Part shown: one piece after another, positions 8,062-16,804 of the stretch
Layout: every line of letters begins with the position of its first letter
How positions within the stretch are numbered: position 1 is the first letter of the stretch
Assembly: GCA_018824305.1 (NCBI GenBank)
Contig: JAHJGM010000033.1
Location: forward strand, 1 to 52,765
Direction of reading: 5' to 3'
DNA from: a bacterium
Lineage (GTDB): Bacteria; Campylobacterota; Campylobacteria; Campylobacterales; Sulfurimonadaceae
DNA length: 52,765 bases
The notes under the pieces: model-generated
The model's database searches: none
What the model was told of the DNA's origin: nothing
What the model saw: only the letters and a program-made list of their open reading frames with translations
Translations under genes and position numbers: made by a program

Positions 8062-8982
8062 CTAATTAATGTATGTTAAGTAATGCTCATAATCTTTGTT
8101 GCGACCAAAAACTATATCAAAATACATGGATTGTAACTTTTCAGTCATCTCTCCTCTAGCACCGTTGCCTATCTCTCTTGCATCTACATTGCGAACAGGT
8201 GTTATCTCAGCAGCCGTTCCCGTTAGAAAAGCTTCGTCCGCAACGTAGACATCCTCTCTGGAGATACGTTTACGAACAACTTCGATTCCAAGGTTTTGTG
8301 CCATCTCGATCACAGTTTTTTGTGTGATAGATTCTAATGAATTGTCGTTTGGAGGAGTGATAAGTTTTCCATCTTTTACCATGAAAAAGCTTGCCCCGCT
8401 TGCTTCAGCGACGTACCCTTGATCATCAAGTAAAAGAGCTTCATCATAGCCACAGTCGATAGCTTCATATTTTGCCATTTGTGAATTCAGATAGTTTGCC
8501 GTAGCTTTTGCTTTTCCCATATTTGAGGTGTTTGCAGGACGAGTCATAGATACTATTTTGAGCTTTATTCCTTTTCTCATCCCTTCTTCACCAAGATAAG
8601 CACCCCATTCCCAAGCAGCTAAAACAGTTTCAACAGGCGCATGTTTATGATAAACACCCATAACACCATAGCCTAAAAATGCAAATGGACGGATATAGAC
8701 ATTATCACCTGAAAACTCGTTTTTTCTTAGAAGCTCTACTTGCGCTTTGTTTAATTCATCTACACTATATGGGATCTCCATAAGAGTCATTTTTGCGGAC
8801 TCTTTCAATCTCTTAGTATGATCGTTTAAACGAAAAATTGCATAGCCTTTGGCTGTTTTATATGCTTTAGTCCCCTCAATTACACCATTTCCATAGTGAA
8901 GAGTGTGAGATAAAACATGCACGTTCGCATCATCCCAATTTACAAATTTTCCGTTCATCCAAATATATTTGGCTTTATCCAT
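8062..8982 (-). CDS. ilvE: Branched-chain amino acid aminotransferase
   Basis: A 306-residue fold-type IV PLP enzyme that performs the last step of valine, leucine and isoleucine synthesis. The N-terminal LHYGNGVIEGTKAY motif, the PLP lysine in MGKAKATANY near residue 158, and the C-terminal LTGTAAEITPV segment are all present. Length is exactly typical of the bacterial BCAT. The ATG follows a GGAGAC site. D-amino-acid aminotransferases and aminodeoxychorismate lyases share the fold, but the length and motifs favour IlvE. Confidence 0.94.
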   Translation of the reverse strand: MDKAKYIWMNGKFVNWDDANVHVLSHTLHYGNGVIEGTKAYKTAKGYAIFRLNDHTKRLKESAKMTLMEIPYSVDELNKAQVELLRKNEFSGDNVYIRPFAFLGYGVMGVYHKHAPVETVLAAWEWGAYLGEEGMRKGIKLKIVSMTRPANTSNMGKAKATANYLNSQMAKYEAIDCGYDEALLLDDQGYVAEASGASFFMVKDGKLITPPNDNSLESITQKTVIEMAQNLGIEVVRKRISREDVYVADEAFLTGTAAEITPVRNVDAREIGNGARGEMTEKLQSMYFDIVFGRNKDYEHYLTYIN

Positions 8983-9019
8983 TCTGTTGTCTCCGTTGTT
9001 GCCAAAGTTAAAGTCAGAT

Positions 9020-9025
9020 ATTCTA
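9020..9025 (-). promoter_or_regulatory. -10 box of ilvE promoter
   Basis: TAGAAT on the minus strand, giving a start near 9013 and a leader of about 31 bases. It lies in the 146-base divergent gap between ilvE and mlaA. Confidence 0.4.
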
Positions 9026-9128
9026 CCAAAATAGCTATTTGTATTTTATTAAATTTGTATGAAAGATAATTAATAAGGTAATTAAAAGAACTATATAGAT
9101 ACTATTTTGTTATATTTGTGAGGTGCTG

Positions 9129-9854
9129 ATGCGTTATTTATTATTACTGCTTTTTGTTGTAATTTTTAGCTCCCACGCGGAAAGTATTGACGATTTTGAT
9201 GATGAGTATGTTGAAAAGAAACAGGAACCTTTCGACCCACTCAGCGGTTACAATCGGGTGATGACAAACTTTAATGATTATCTTTATATGAATATATTAG
9301 ACCCGTATCTATTTAAAGGTTATGATTATGTAGCTCCAAAAGTTGTCCGTTCCTCGATACAATGTTTTTTTGACAATCTGAAATTTCCTATTACGTTTGT
9401 CAATAATCTTTTGCAGTTGAAATTTAAAAGAGCATGGGTCGATATCGAAAGATTCGGTGTCAATACGACGATAGGACTTTTTGGTTTTTTCGATCCTGCT
9501 TCTACATGGCTGAAGCTCGAAAAAAGTGATGAAGACTTTGGTCAAACACTCGGTTATTACGGTGTAGGGAGTGGGTTTCCTATTACACTGCCATTTTTTG
9601 GACAATACAATTTGAGAGATCTGGTCGGTGTGACTGCAGATGCTGCGGCTGATCCGCTTTATTATGACGATTATCGAAAATACAATATGATTACAAACAA
9701 ATATGAAGCGTGGGGCATCGTAGTTTACAAACAATTTAATGAGGGTTCCCTCAGAGCAAAAGAGTATAAAGAGTTTAGAAAAGATGCGATTGATCTGTAT
9801 CCGTTTATCCGCGATGCTTATGAACAAAATCGTAATATGTTGATTAAGGAGTAG
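9129..9854 (+). CDS. mlaA: MlaA / VacJ-family outer-membrane lipid asymmetry protein
   Basis: A 241-residue protein of the MlaA family, which forms a ring in the outer membrane and removes misplaced phospholipids. Visible family features are DPLSGYNRVMTNFND, the VRSSIQCFFDNL segment, FGVNTTIGLFGFFDPA, and the DFGQTLGYYGVGSGF motif. The signal peptide ends near SHA, with no cysteine in a lipobox, so it is probably not a lipoprotein, unlike the E. coli protein. Start ATG 9129 follows GTGAGG; a GTG at 9123 is possible. It opens an operon with mlaC (2-base gap) and an RND exporter. Confidence 0.92.
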   Translation: MRYLLLLLFVVIFSSHAESIDDFDDEYVEKKQEPFDPLSGYNRVMTNFNDYLYMNILDPYLFKGYDYVAPKVVRSSIQCFFDNLKFPITFVNNLLQLKFKRAWVDIERFGVNTTIGLFGFFDPASTWLKLEKSDEDFGQTLGYYGVGSGFPITLPFFGQYNLRDLVGVTADAAADPLYYDDYRKYNMITNKYEAWGIVVYKQFNEGSLRAKEYKEFRKDAIDLYPFIRDAYEQNRNMLIKE

Positions 9855-9856
9855 GA

Positions 9857-10438
9857 GTGAGATCATTTTTTGCGATTTTGATTTTAGGTATGTTTTTTAC
9901 GTTAAGTGCGAGTATCGAGGATGATATTACAAACACTTTAGTTGTAAACAGCGAGAAAGTCACATCGATTTTAAGAGATAAGAATATGCCGATAAAAGAG
10001 CAGGATGTTGAGCTTATCCGTGTCGTCGATCCTCTTTTTGATTTCGATCTTATGGGCAGACTTTGTCTTGGAAAGAGCATCTATAACTCTCTTTCACAAG
10101 AGCAAAAAAGTAGATTTCATGATGTATTTAATAGAAGGATCAAAGAATCATATATCAGCAAGCTGCATCTCTATACAGATGAAAAACTGGAATTTCAAAG
10201 AGCTGAGAGAGTTAAAGATACGCGCATTACGGTTTTAAGCTATTTCATCACAAAAACAGAGAGAAAGCCGGTTTTGTATAAGTTTTATGAGACAGATAAT
10301 AAAAAATGGCTGATCTATGATGTGGATATCTTTGGAGTAAGTATCGTACAGACGTATAGAAATCAGTTTTCCGCAGCATTGAAAACAAAGACTTTTGAAC
10401 AGTTCGTAGATGAACTGGACCTCAATACAACAGAATGA
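9857..10438 (+). CDS. mlaC: MlaC / Ttg2D-family periplasmic phospholipid-binding protein
   Basis: A 193-residue protein with a signal peptide (about residues 1-19) and the Ttg2D fold, which shuttles a lipid across the periplasm. Family features include the DFDLMGRLCLGKSIYNSLSQ helix, the FHDVFNRRIKESY helix and the KKWLIYDVDIFGVSIVQTYR strand near the C terminus. The start is GTG at 9857, with AAGGAG five bases upstream. It overlaps the downstream exporter by four bases. Its partner is presumably the adjacent MlaA and, by position, the RND exporter; an HpnM role is also possible because HpnM is an MlaC relative. Confidence 0.92.
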   Translation: MRSFFAILILGMFFTLSASIEDDITNTLVVNSEKVTSILRDKNMPIKEQDVELIRVVDPLFDFDLMGRLCLGKSIYNSLSQEQKSRFHDVFNRRIKESYISKLHLYTDEKLEFQRAERVKDTRITVLSYFITKTERKPVLYKFYETDNKKWLIYDVDIFGVSIVQTYRNQFSAALKTKTFEQFVDELDLNTTE

Positions 10439-12876
10439 TGATAGAAAAATTTTACGCAAACAGGGTTGTCAAGTATCCTAAGATCACCCTGTTTTTATTG
10501 CTGTGTGTCGTGGTATTTTTATCTTTTTATATTCCAAGACTCAGCGTTGATGCATCCGCAGAAACACTGCTTTTAGAGGATGATAAAGACCTTATCTATA
10601 CAAGAGAGATAAACAGCAGATATCAGGCACCCGATTTTTTGGTTATTACATATACACCAAATGCTCCTTTATTGAGTGATGAGAGTTTAAAAAACTTGAG
10701 AAGTCTCAAAAATGATCTGGAGTCTTTAGATTTTGTGGATAATGTTATTTCGATCCTTGATGTTCCCCTTTTTAAAAGCCCTTCCAAACCTTTAAAAGAA
10801 CTATTGCAGAATATCCCTACTTTAGAGTCAAATTCGACGGATAGAGGATTGGCAAAAGATGAGTTTCTGTCCAATCCGATATATAGAAACAATCTTGTCG
10901 GAAAGGATTTTATAACCACCGCAGTCGTTATAAATCTCAGAGAAGATAAAAAATTCAAGATACTTTTGGATAAAAAAAATAGGACCAAAAAAGCAAGCGA
11001 TATACAGGAATTTAAAGATTATAGAGAGATCAAAAGGCAAAAAGAGCATCTTAATCTGCAAGAAATAAGGGGTGTCATCGAAAAGCATTCAAACGATGCC
11101 CAGTTGTTTTTAGGCGGCGTAGATATGATAGCCGATGATATGATCACTTATGTAAAAAGTGACATAAAAACTTATGGGACGATTGTTCTGCTTATTTTAG
11201 TACTGATGCTCTATATAGTGTTTAAAGAGTTAAAGTGGGTATTTATCCCCGTTATTATTTCAACAGCTTCCATCATGGCTACAACAGGGCTTTTTGGATT
11301 GCTTGGATTTGAGGTTACGGTCGTCTCATCCAATTTTATTTCGCTTCAGCTTATCGTTACAATCTCCATAATCATACATCTGATGGTAAGATATAGAGAA
11401 CTTTTTATCACACAAAATGAGTTGTCTCAAAAAGAGTTGGTCTTACAAACGGTCACATCCATACTTAAGCCCTCTTTCTTTGCGATCATCACGACAATCG
11501 CAGGATTTAGTTCACTTGTTCTGTCCGGGATCTTGCCTGTTATCATGCTTGGCTGGATGATGAGTATTGCGATCTTTGTGTCCTTGGTCATCATATTTTT
11601 GAGTTTTCCCGCTATCTTGGTCTTGATGAAAAAATCCGATAAAAAAATATATTTCAAGCCGAGATTTTCATTGACTGCTTTTTGCTCGCATCTGGTAGAA
11701 AAACACACAACGGCTGTAGTCGTATCCAGTTTGTCGATTTTTGCTTTGAGTATGGTTTATACATTCGATATACGTGTTGAAAACAGCTTTATCAACTACT
11801 TTAAGAAATCGACAGAGATATATAAGGGGATGGAAGTTATAGACCGATCTCTCGGTGGCACAACGCCTTTGGATGTCATTATCGACTTTCCAAAACCAAA
11901 AGAGGAATCTGCAAAAATTCAGCAAGAGAGTGGCTCTGGGGATGAGTTTGATGAGTTTGAAGATGAATATAATGCCATTAAGAATCAAAATCAGTATTGG
12001 TTTAGTGCCGATAAGATGGACGTGGTCCGCAGTGTTCAAAATTATCTTGAGTCGGTTCCGGAAATAGGCAAGGTGTTGTCTTTGGGAAGTGTTTTAGAAC
12101 TGGGTCGAAGCCTGAATGATGGCAAAGAGTTGGATGATTTTGCCCTTGCCATGCTTTACAATGAACTGCCTCAAAAGTTTCGCAAAATCGTATTGTCGCC
12201 ATATGTGAATATTGAAGCGAATCAGGTCAGGTTTTCAATGCGTATCGTGGATTCAAATCCAACGTTGCAGCGTGACAAACTTCTAAAAAAGATCAAATTT
12301 GATTTGGTGCATAAACTAGGACTGAAAGAGGAAAATGTCCATATCTCCAATCTAATGGTTTTATATAACAATATGCTTCAGTCTCTGTATAACTCGCAGA
12401 TAAAGACTCTTGGTCTTATGCTCGTTTTGCTGGGCGTTCTTTTCTTGGCCGTGTTTCGTTCATGGAAGATCATGATGATAGCGATGATCGTAAATATCAT
12501 CCCGATATCTCTTATCTTCGGTGTAATGGGCTACCTTGATATCCCTCTTGATATGATGAGTATCACTATTGCTTCCATTGCAATAGGAATAGCAGTCGAT
12601 GATACAATCCATTATCTTCATAGATATAAGAAAGAGTATTATAAAGATTGTGATTATATAGAAGCTATGAAAAGGTCTCACCAAAGTGTCGGTTATGCGA
12701 TGTACTATACATCTATAACAATAATGATAGGATTTTTGGTGCTTGTTTTATCTGAATTTACACCTACGATATACTTTGGGCTGCTTACGGTTTTAGCAAT
12801 GTTTAGTGCATTAATGACAGACCTTTTACTGCTTCCCGCATTATTGCTGATTTTAAAACCATATAAAAATAGATAA
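10435..12876 (+). CDS. RND-superfamily exporter of the MMPL / HpnN type
   Basis: An 813-residue membrane protein with one N-terminal helix, a large periplasmic loop (about residues 35-230), a cluster of helices (about 235-400), a second periplasmic loop with an acidic linker (about 430-640) and a second helix cluster to the end. This two-repeat plan is that of MMPL/HpnN and SecDF-like proteins. The TM4-like segment of the second half has GIAVDDTIHYLHRY, with acidic residues suited to proton coupling. It overlaps mlaC by four bases and has no membrane-fusion partner. By pairing with MlaC, as HpnM pairs with HpnN, I infer lipid export or retrieval; the substrate is unknown. Confidence 0.88.
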   Translation: MMIEKFYANRVVKYPKITLFLLLCVVVFLSFYIPRLSVDASAETLLLEDDKDLIYTREINSRYQAPDFLVITYTPNAPLLSDESLKNLRSLKNDLESLDFVDNVISILDVPLFKSPSKPLKELLQNIPTLESNSTDRGLAKDEFLSNPIYRNNLVGKDFITTAVVINLREDKKFKILLDKKNRTKKASDIQEFKDYREIKRQKEHLNLQEIRGVIEKHSNDAQLFLGGVDMIADDMITYVKSDIKTYGTIVLLILVLMLYIVFKELKWVFIPVIISTASIMATTGLFGLLGFEVTVVSSNFISLQLIVTISIIIHLMVRYRELFITQNELSQKELVLQTVTSILKPSFFAIITTIAGFSSLVLSGILPVIMLGWMMSIAIFVSLVIIFLSFPAILVLMKKSDKKIYFKPRFSLTAFCSHLVEKHTTAVVVSSLSIFALSMVYTFDIRVENSFINYFKKSTEIYKGMEVIDRSLGGTTPLDVIIDFPKPKEESAKIQQESGSGDEFDEFEDEYNAIKNQNQYWFSADKMDVVRSVQNYLESVPEIGKVLSLGSVLELGRSLNDGKELDDFALAMLYNELPQKFRKIVLSPYVNIEANQVRFSMRIVDSNPTLQRDKLLKKIKFDLVHKLGLKEENVHISNLMVLYNNMLQSLYNSQIKTLGLMLVLLGVLFLAVFRSWKIMMIAMIVNIIPISLIFGVMGYLDIPLDMMSITIASIAIGIAVDDTIHYLHRYKKEYYKDCDYIEAMKRSHQSVGYAMYYTSITIMIGFLVLVLSEFTPTIYFGLLTVLAMFSALMTDLLLLPALLLILKPYKNR

Positions 12877-12947
12877 CTAATTGAAACAAAAAATAAAATT
12901 GCTTATTTTTTAAGCAATAATAACTGTTTTTCTAGCAAAATCTTCGG

Positions 12948-12953
12948 TACAAT
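12948..12953 (+). promoter_or_regulatory. -10 box of glnA promoter
   Basis: TACAAT, giving a start near 12960 and a leader of about 26 bases. No sigma-54 GG-N10-GC element is evident. A small hairpin (ATTGCTTA/TAAGCAAT, about 12898-12918) just upstream may end the RND operon. Confidence 0.4.
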
Positions 12954-12985
12954 ATCTACAATAATATAAGTTCAGGAGAAATTTG

Positions 12986-14416
12986 ATGGGAAAATTTGTT
13001 AATAACGTAGAAGAGTTCTTTACATTTTGTAAAGAGAATGAGGTTCAATTTGTGGACCTTCGTTTTACAGATATTAAAGGTACGTGGCATCATGTTACTT
13101 ACCGTATGAGTGCAATCAATAAAGAGAATTTAGAAAGTGGTGTCCCATTTGACGGTTCTTCAATCGAAGCTTGGCAACCGATCAATAAATCTGACATGCT
13201 TTTAAAAATCGATGTTCCAACTGCATTTTTAGATCCTTTTACTGCTGATCCTACAGTAATCATCTTTTGTGATGTTTATGATATCTACAAAGGTCAAATG
13301 TATGAAAGATGTCCTCGTTCTATCGCTAAAGCTGCTTTGAAACATGCAGAAGCTTTAGGTATCGCAGATGCTGCTTACTTTGGTCCTGAAAATGAATTCT
13401 TCGTTTTTGACGATGTGAAGTTTATTGATAACATGAACGAATCAGGTTATAAAATAGACACAGAAGAGGGTTCATGGAACTCTAACACTACTTACCCGGA
13501 TATGTACAACAATGCTCACCGTCCAGGGATCAAGGGTGGTTACTTCCCGGTAGCTCCGACGGATTCTATGGTAGACCTTCGTGCTGAGATGATGATGGTT
13601 TTAGAACAAGTCGGTTTAGAAGTTGTTCTTGGTCACCATGAAGTTGCTCAAGGTCAAGGTGAGATCGGTGTTGTTTTCTCTGATATCATCGGTGCCGCTG
13701 ATAATGTTCAAAAACTAAAATATGTTATTAAAATGGTAGCTCACCTGAACGGTAAAACAGCTACATTTATGCCAAAACCAATGTTTGGCGATAACGGAAA
13801 CGGTATGCACGTTCACCAATCTCTTTGGAAAGACGGTAAAAACCTTTTCTACAAACAAGGTAATTATGCAAATATCTCTGATATGGGGATTAATTACATC
13901 GGTGGTATCTTTAAACATGCTCGTGCTGTTGCTGCGTTTACTAACCCGACAACGAACTCATACAAAAGACTACTTCCAGGTTTTGAAGCTCCAAGCGTAC
14001 TTACATACTCTTCTCAAAACCGTTCAGCATCTTGCCGTATCCCATACGGTGCCGGTGAAAAAGCTACTCGTATTGAGATGAGATTTCCGGATTCTACTTC
14101 TTGTCCATACCTTGCATTCGCTGTAATGATGATGGCTGGGCTTGACGGTATCAAAAACAAAGATATCCCTGTTGGTCCAATGGATGAGGATCTTTATGAA
14201 CTATCTTTGGACGAGATCCGTGAAAAAGGGATCCCTCAAATGCCACACACTCTACGTGGTGCATTAGAAGCATTGATTCGTGATAACGAGTTCTTGCAAC
14301 CTGTATTTACTCCAGAGTTCTTAAATGCTTACCAACATTACAGATTTGAGCGTGATGTATGGCCAGATGAAGGTCGTCCAACTGCTTATGAGTTTAAAAC
14401 TACTTATCAGTGTTAA
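12986..14416 (+). CDS. glnA: Glutamine synthetase type I
   Basis: A 476-residue enzyme that fixes ammonia onto glutamate. Family motifs are the DGSSIEAW turn, the PENEFF metal site, [24 protein letters not shown] with the active-site His, and the NRSASCRIP stretch. An EDLYEL segment near residue 400 contains a tyrosine at the place of the adenylylation site of the GSI-beta class, so covalent control is possible if a GlnE exists. ATG 12986 follows AGGAGAA. Codon use looks highly biased (many GGT, CGT, GCT), suggesting strong expression. Two hairpins follow the gene. Confidence 0.97.
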   Translation: MGKFVNNVEEFFTFCKENEVQFVDLRFTDIKGTWHHVTYRMSAINKENLESGVPFDGSSIEAWQPINKSDMLLKIDVPTAFLDPFTADPTVIIFCDVYDIYKGQMYERCPRSIAKAALKHAEALGIADAAYFGPENEFFVFDDVKFIDNMNESGYKIDTEEGSWNSNTTYPDMYNNAHRPGIKGGYFPVAPTDSMVDLRAEMMMVLEQVGLEVVLGHHEVAQGQGEIGVVFSDIIGAADNVQKLKYVIKMVAHLNGKTATFMPKPMFGDNGNGMHVHQSLWKDGKNLFYKQGNYANISDMGINYIGGIFKHARAVAAFTNPTTNSYKRLLPGFEAPSVLTYSSQNRSASCRIPYGAGEKATRIEMRFPDSTSCPYLAFAVMMMAGLDGIKNKDIPVGPMDEDLYELSLDEIREKGIPQMPHTLRGALEALIRDNEFLQPVFTPEFLNAYQHYRFERDVWPDEGRPTAYEFKTTYQC

Positions 14417-14420
14417 TCTC

Positions 14421-14449
14421 TTACATGTAAGCCTTTGGCTTACATGTGA
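14421..14449 (+). terminator. Hairpin after glnA built from two copies of the TTACATGTAA palindrome
   Basis: A 13-bp stem (14421-14433 with 14437-14449, one G-U pair, three-base loop) whose arms each contain the ACATGT core. A second hairpin, ATACCC/GGGTAT around TTT, follows at 14451-14465, and then a short T-run. This is probably the glnA terminator, although the T-run is distant. Confidence 0.55.
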
Positions 14450-14541
14450 AATACCCTTTGGGTATAAACCGCTTTTTCAAAAACTTTCTTAAATTCAATC
14501 ATATATATTTTGTTTTAAAAAAACTCATTTGCAAAATTGGC

Positions 14542-14547
14542 TATAAT
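14542..14547 (+). promoter_or_regulatory. -10 box of leuA promoter
   Basis: TATAAT, giving a start near 14554. The leader of about 52 bases opens with a nine-base inverted repeat (14553-14561 with 14574-14582). I see no leucine-rich leader peptide or T-box. Confidence 0.5.
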
Positions 14548-14605
14548 TGCGCAAATAATTGTAAAGAAGAGTGCAATTATTTAATTTTTCAAGTAAAGGA
14601 TTCAT

Positions 14606-16273
14606 ATGAATCACATTAAAGAGGGCAAATACCGCCCGTATCCGCAAATAGACTTGCCAAATCGTACTTGGCCTTCTAATACTATTACAAAAGCACCGAT
14701 ATGGTGTAGTGTTGATCTTCGCGACGGTAACCAAGCGTTAATCACACCAATGAATATGGATAAAAAACTTGAACTATTTGCACTCTTACTAAAACTTGGA
14801 TTTAAAACGATTGAGGTCGGTTTCCCATCAGCTTCAAAGGTGGAATTTGACTTTTTACGCCGTTTGGTTGATGATGGATTGATTCCCGATGATGTGACTA
14901 TACAAGTCCTTGTTCAGGCAAGAGAACATCTTATTGAAAAGACTTTTGAAGCTTTAAAAGGTGTTAAAAAAGCGATTGTTCATTTATATAACTCGACATC
15001 GGTTGCACAAAGAAAGATCGTCTTTAGAAAATCTCAGGATGAGATCATCGCTCTTGCATTGGAGGGTGTGGATCTTGTTAAAAAATATGAGAAAAATCAT
15101 AAGGGTGAGATCGTTTTGGAATACTCTCCAGAGAGCTTTACCGGTACGGAGTTGGAGTTTGCCGCACGTATTTGTAATGCTGTGACTGCAAGATGGGGAA
15201 TATCAAAAGAACGTCCCGTCGTTATCAACCTTCCGGCAACTGTGGAAGTGGCAACTCCTAATGTCTATGCAGATCAGATAGAGTGGATGAGCAGGCATCT
15301 TGACAATCGTGAACATGTGTTAATATCTACACATACTCATAATGATAGAGGCACGAGCGTTGCAGCGACTGAGCTCGCATTATTGGCGGGTGCCGACAGA
15401 GTAGAGGGGACATTGCTTAGTAACGGTGAGAGAACAGGGAATGTCGATATCATCACTTTGGCACTGAACATGACGACTCAGGGTCTTGACAGCGGGCTTG
15501 ATTTTTCAAATATCAACGAAGTCTTGGATGTGGTCGAGAGATGTACGGAAATAGATACACATAGCCGTCATCCATATGTGGGAGAACTTGTCTATACGGC
15601 ATTCTCCGGTTCACATCAAGATGCGATCAACAAAGGCTTGGCATTTCAAAAACTAAAAAATGATCCATTGTGGGAAGTCCCGTATCTTCCTATAGATCCA
15701 GAAGATGTCGGACGTTCATATGAGGGTATAATCCGCATAAATTCCCAATCGGGTAAAGGCGGAGTCGCTTATATCTTGGAGCATGAGTTCGGATATCAAC
15801 TGCCTAAGAAGATGCATCCCGAGTTTGGAAGAATCATACAAAGAGTTACTGATGTCGAGGGTAGAGAGTTAAACAATGACGAGATACTCGATATCTTTAC
15901 TAAGACATATTTAGAATCAAACGGCGGTGTTGAGCTTGTGGATTTTGCGATCAGCTCTCCGACGTCAAAAGATAAGAATGTCTGGTGTAAGCTGACATAT
16001 ACATGTAACGGCAAAGAGATCGTCTCAGAGGGGCAGGGTAACGGCCCAATTGATGCGTGTAAAAATGCACTTTCAAAAGAGTGTGAATATAATTTTAAGA
16101 TCAAATCATACTCTGAACACTCTTGCGGCGAACAAAGCTCGGCAAACGCAGTAGCATATATAGAGATAGAAAACATGGAACTGGCATCATTCTTTGGTGT
16201 AGGAGTAGACAGCGATATAACGATCGCTTCTATAAAAGCACTTTTTTCCGCACTCAACAGAGCTTTTAACTAA
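14606..16273 (+). CDS. leuA: 2-isopropylmalate synthase, long type
   Basis: A 555-residue enzyme that condenses 2-ketoisovalerate with acetyl-CoA, the first committed step of leucine synthesis. The catalytic barrel shows VDLRDGNQALITPM, the HTHNDRGTSVA metal-binding stretch and the LSNGERTGNVD segment. The C-terminal LeuA regulatory dimer domain occupies roughly residues 430-555 and normally confers leucine feedback inhibition. The N-terminal extension (PNRTWPSNTITKAPIW) and length match the long LeuA2 type found in actinobacteria and fungi. The ATG has AAAGGA five bases upstream. Confidence 0.95.
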   Translation: MNHIKEGKYRPYPQIDLPNRTWPSNTITKAPIWCSVDLRDGNQALITPMNMDKKLELFALLLKLGFKTIEVGFPSASKVEFDFLRRLVDDGLIPDDVTIQVLVQAREHLIEKTFEALKGVKKAIVHLYNSTSVAQRKIVFRKSQDEIIALALEGVDLVKKYEKNHKGEIVLEYSPESFTGTELEFAARICNAVTARWGISKERPVVINLPATVEVATPNVYADQIEWMSRHLDNREHVLISTHTHNDRGTSVAATELALLAGADRVEGTLLSNGERTGNVDIITLALNMTTQGLDSGLDFSNINEVLDVVERCTEIDTHSRHPYVGELVYTAFSGSHQDAINKGLAFQKLKNDPLWEVPYLPIDPEDVGRSYEGIIRINSQSGKGGVAYILEHEFGYQLPKKMHPEFGRIIQRVTDVEGRELNNDEILDIFTKTYLESNGGVELVDFAISSPTSKDKNVWCKLTYTCNGKEIVSEGQGNGPIDACKNALSKECEYNFKIKSYSEHSCGEQSSANAVAYIEIENMELASFFGVGVDSDITIASIKALFSALNRAFN

Positions 16274-16277
16274 GCGG

Positions 16278-16299
16278 ATGTGAAGCAGATGCTTCACAT
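16278..16299. terminator. Hairpin between convergent leuA and the small beta-barrel gene
   Basis: A nine-base perfect stem, ATGTGAAGC / GCTTCACAT, with a four-base loop, placed in the 29-base convergent gap. It lacks a good T-run on either strand, so termination is only probable. Confidence 0.4.
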
Positions 16300-16302
16300 G
16301 GT

Positions 16303-16794
16303 CTAAAATACGAACACTACGATGACTTCGGAGTATGTACTGCTGCACTCTTTAAAATTGGAACAGTCGTCATAATACTCTTGAACCAAACCGGCACCGA
16401 TGTAAGCATTTTTTGAGATTTCTGCTGCTACTCCGGCTCTGGCTCCGTAAGAGTTATAATCATTATAAGGTTTACCCATAAACGTGTGTCTGTAAAAGGC
16501 TCCCATGTAGGGTCTAAAAGTATCATCTAAGGAAAAAAAGTAGGTCAGAGGTATCGTTAATTGGGAGATATCGGGAGAATTGCTAAGCCACTGAGTGTAT
16601 CCGATTCCCACAGCGAGATTATCGATAGCAAAATAATCGATATTCGCGCCCAGCAGAGTATAATTCTTTGTCTCATTATTTACTTCTATTGAAGCTGCAC
16701 CTATGATGATACCAGCACCGATATTGCCCTTACTGAACATATCTGCATGTAGTGAAGCAAAAAGCAGTAAAAGTATAAAAAGAGATCGTTTCAT
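16303..16794 (-). CDS. Small outer-membrane beta-barrel protein
   Basis: A 163-residue protein with a signal peptide (about residues 1-17), alternating amphipathic strands, and a C-terminal phenylalanine expected for insertion by the BAM machinery. Two cysteines close together near the C terminus (DDCSNFKEC) may form a disulfide in a loop. I cannot name a specific family; OmpW- or OmpX-like small barrels are nearest in plan. The ATG has AGGAG upstream. It lies 10 bases downstream of the PBP1A gene on the same strand and is probably in the same transcript. Confidence 0.8.
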   Translation of the reverse strand: MKRSLFILLLLFASLHADMFSKGNIGAGIIIGAASIEVNNETKNYTLLGANIDYFAIDNLAVGIGYTQWLSNSPDISQLTIPLTYFFSLDDTFRPYMGAFYRHTFMGKPYNDYNSYGARAGVAAEISKNAYIGAGLVQEYYDDCSNFKECSSTYSEVIVVFVF

Positions 16795-16804
16795 TTTTTC
16801 TCCT

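Noticed and set aside
9309-9866. 185-codon open frame opposite mlaA and the mlaC start
   Set aside because: It is the reverse shadow of mlaA and has no ribosome site or family resemblance.
11668-12039. 123-codon open frame opposite the RND exporter
   Set aside because: Shadow frame; the exporter on + is continuous and well supported.
14554-14605. Leucine attenuator or T-box before leuA
   Set aside because: The leader has one hairpin but no leucine-rich short reading frame and no T-box sequence.
15796-16257. 153-codon open frame opposite the end of leuA
   Set aside because: Reverse shadow of the leuA regulatory domain, biased in Ser and Leu as shadows are.
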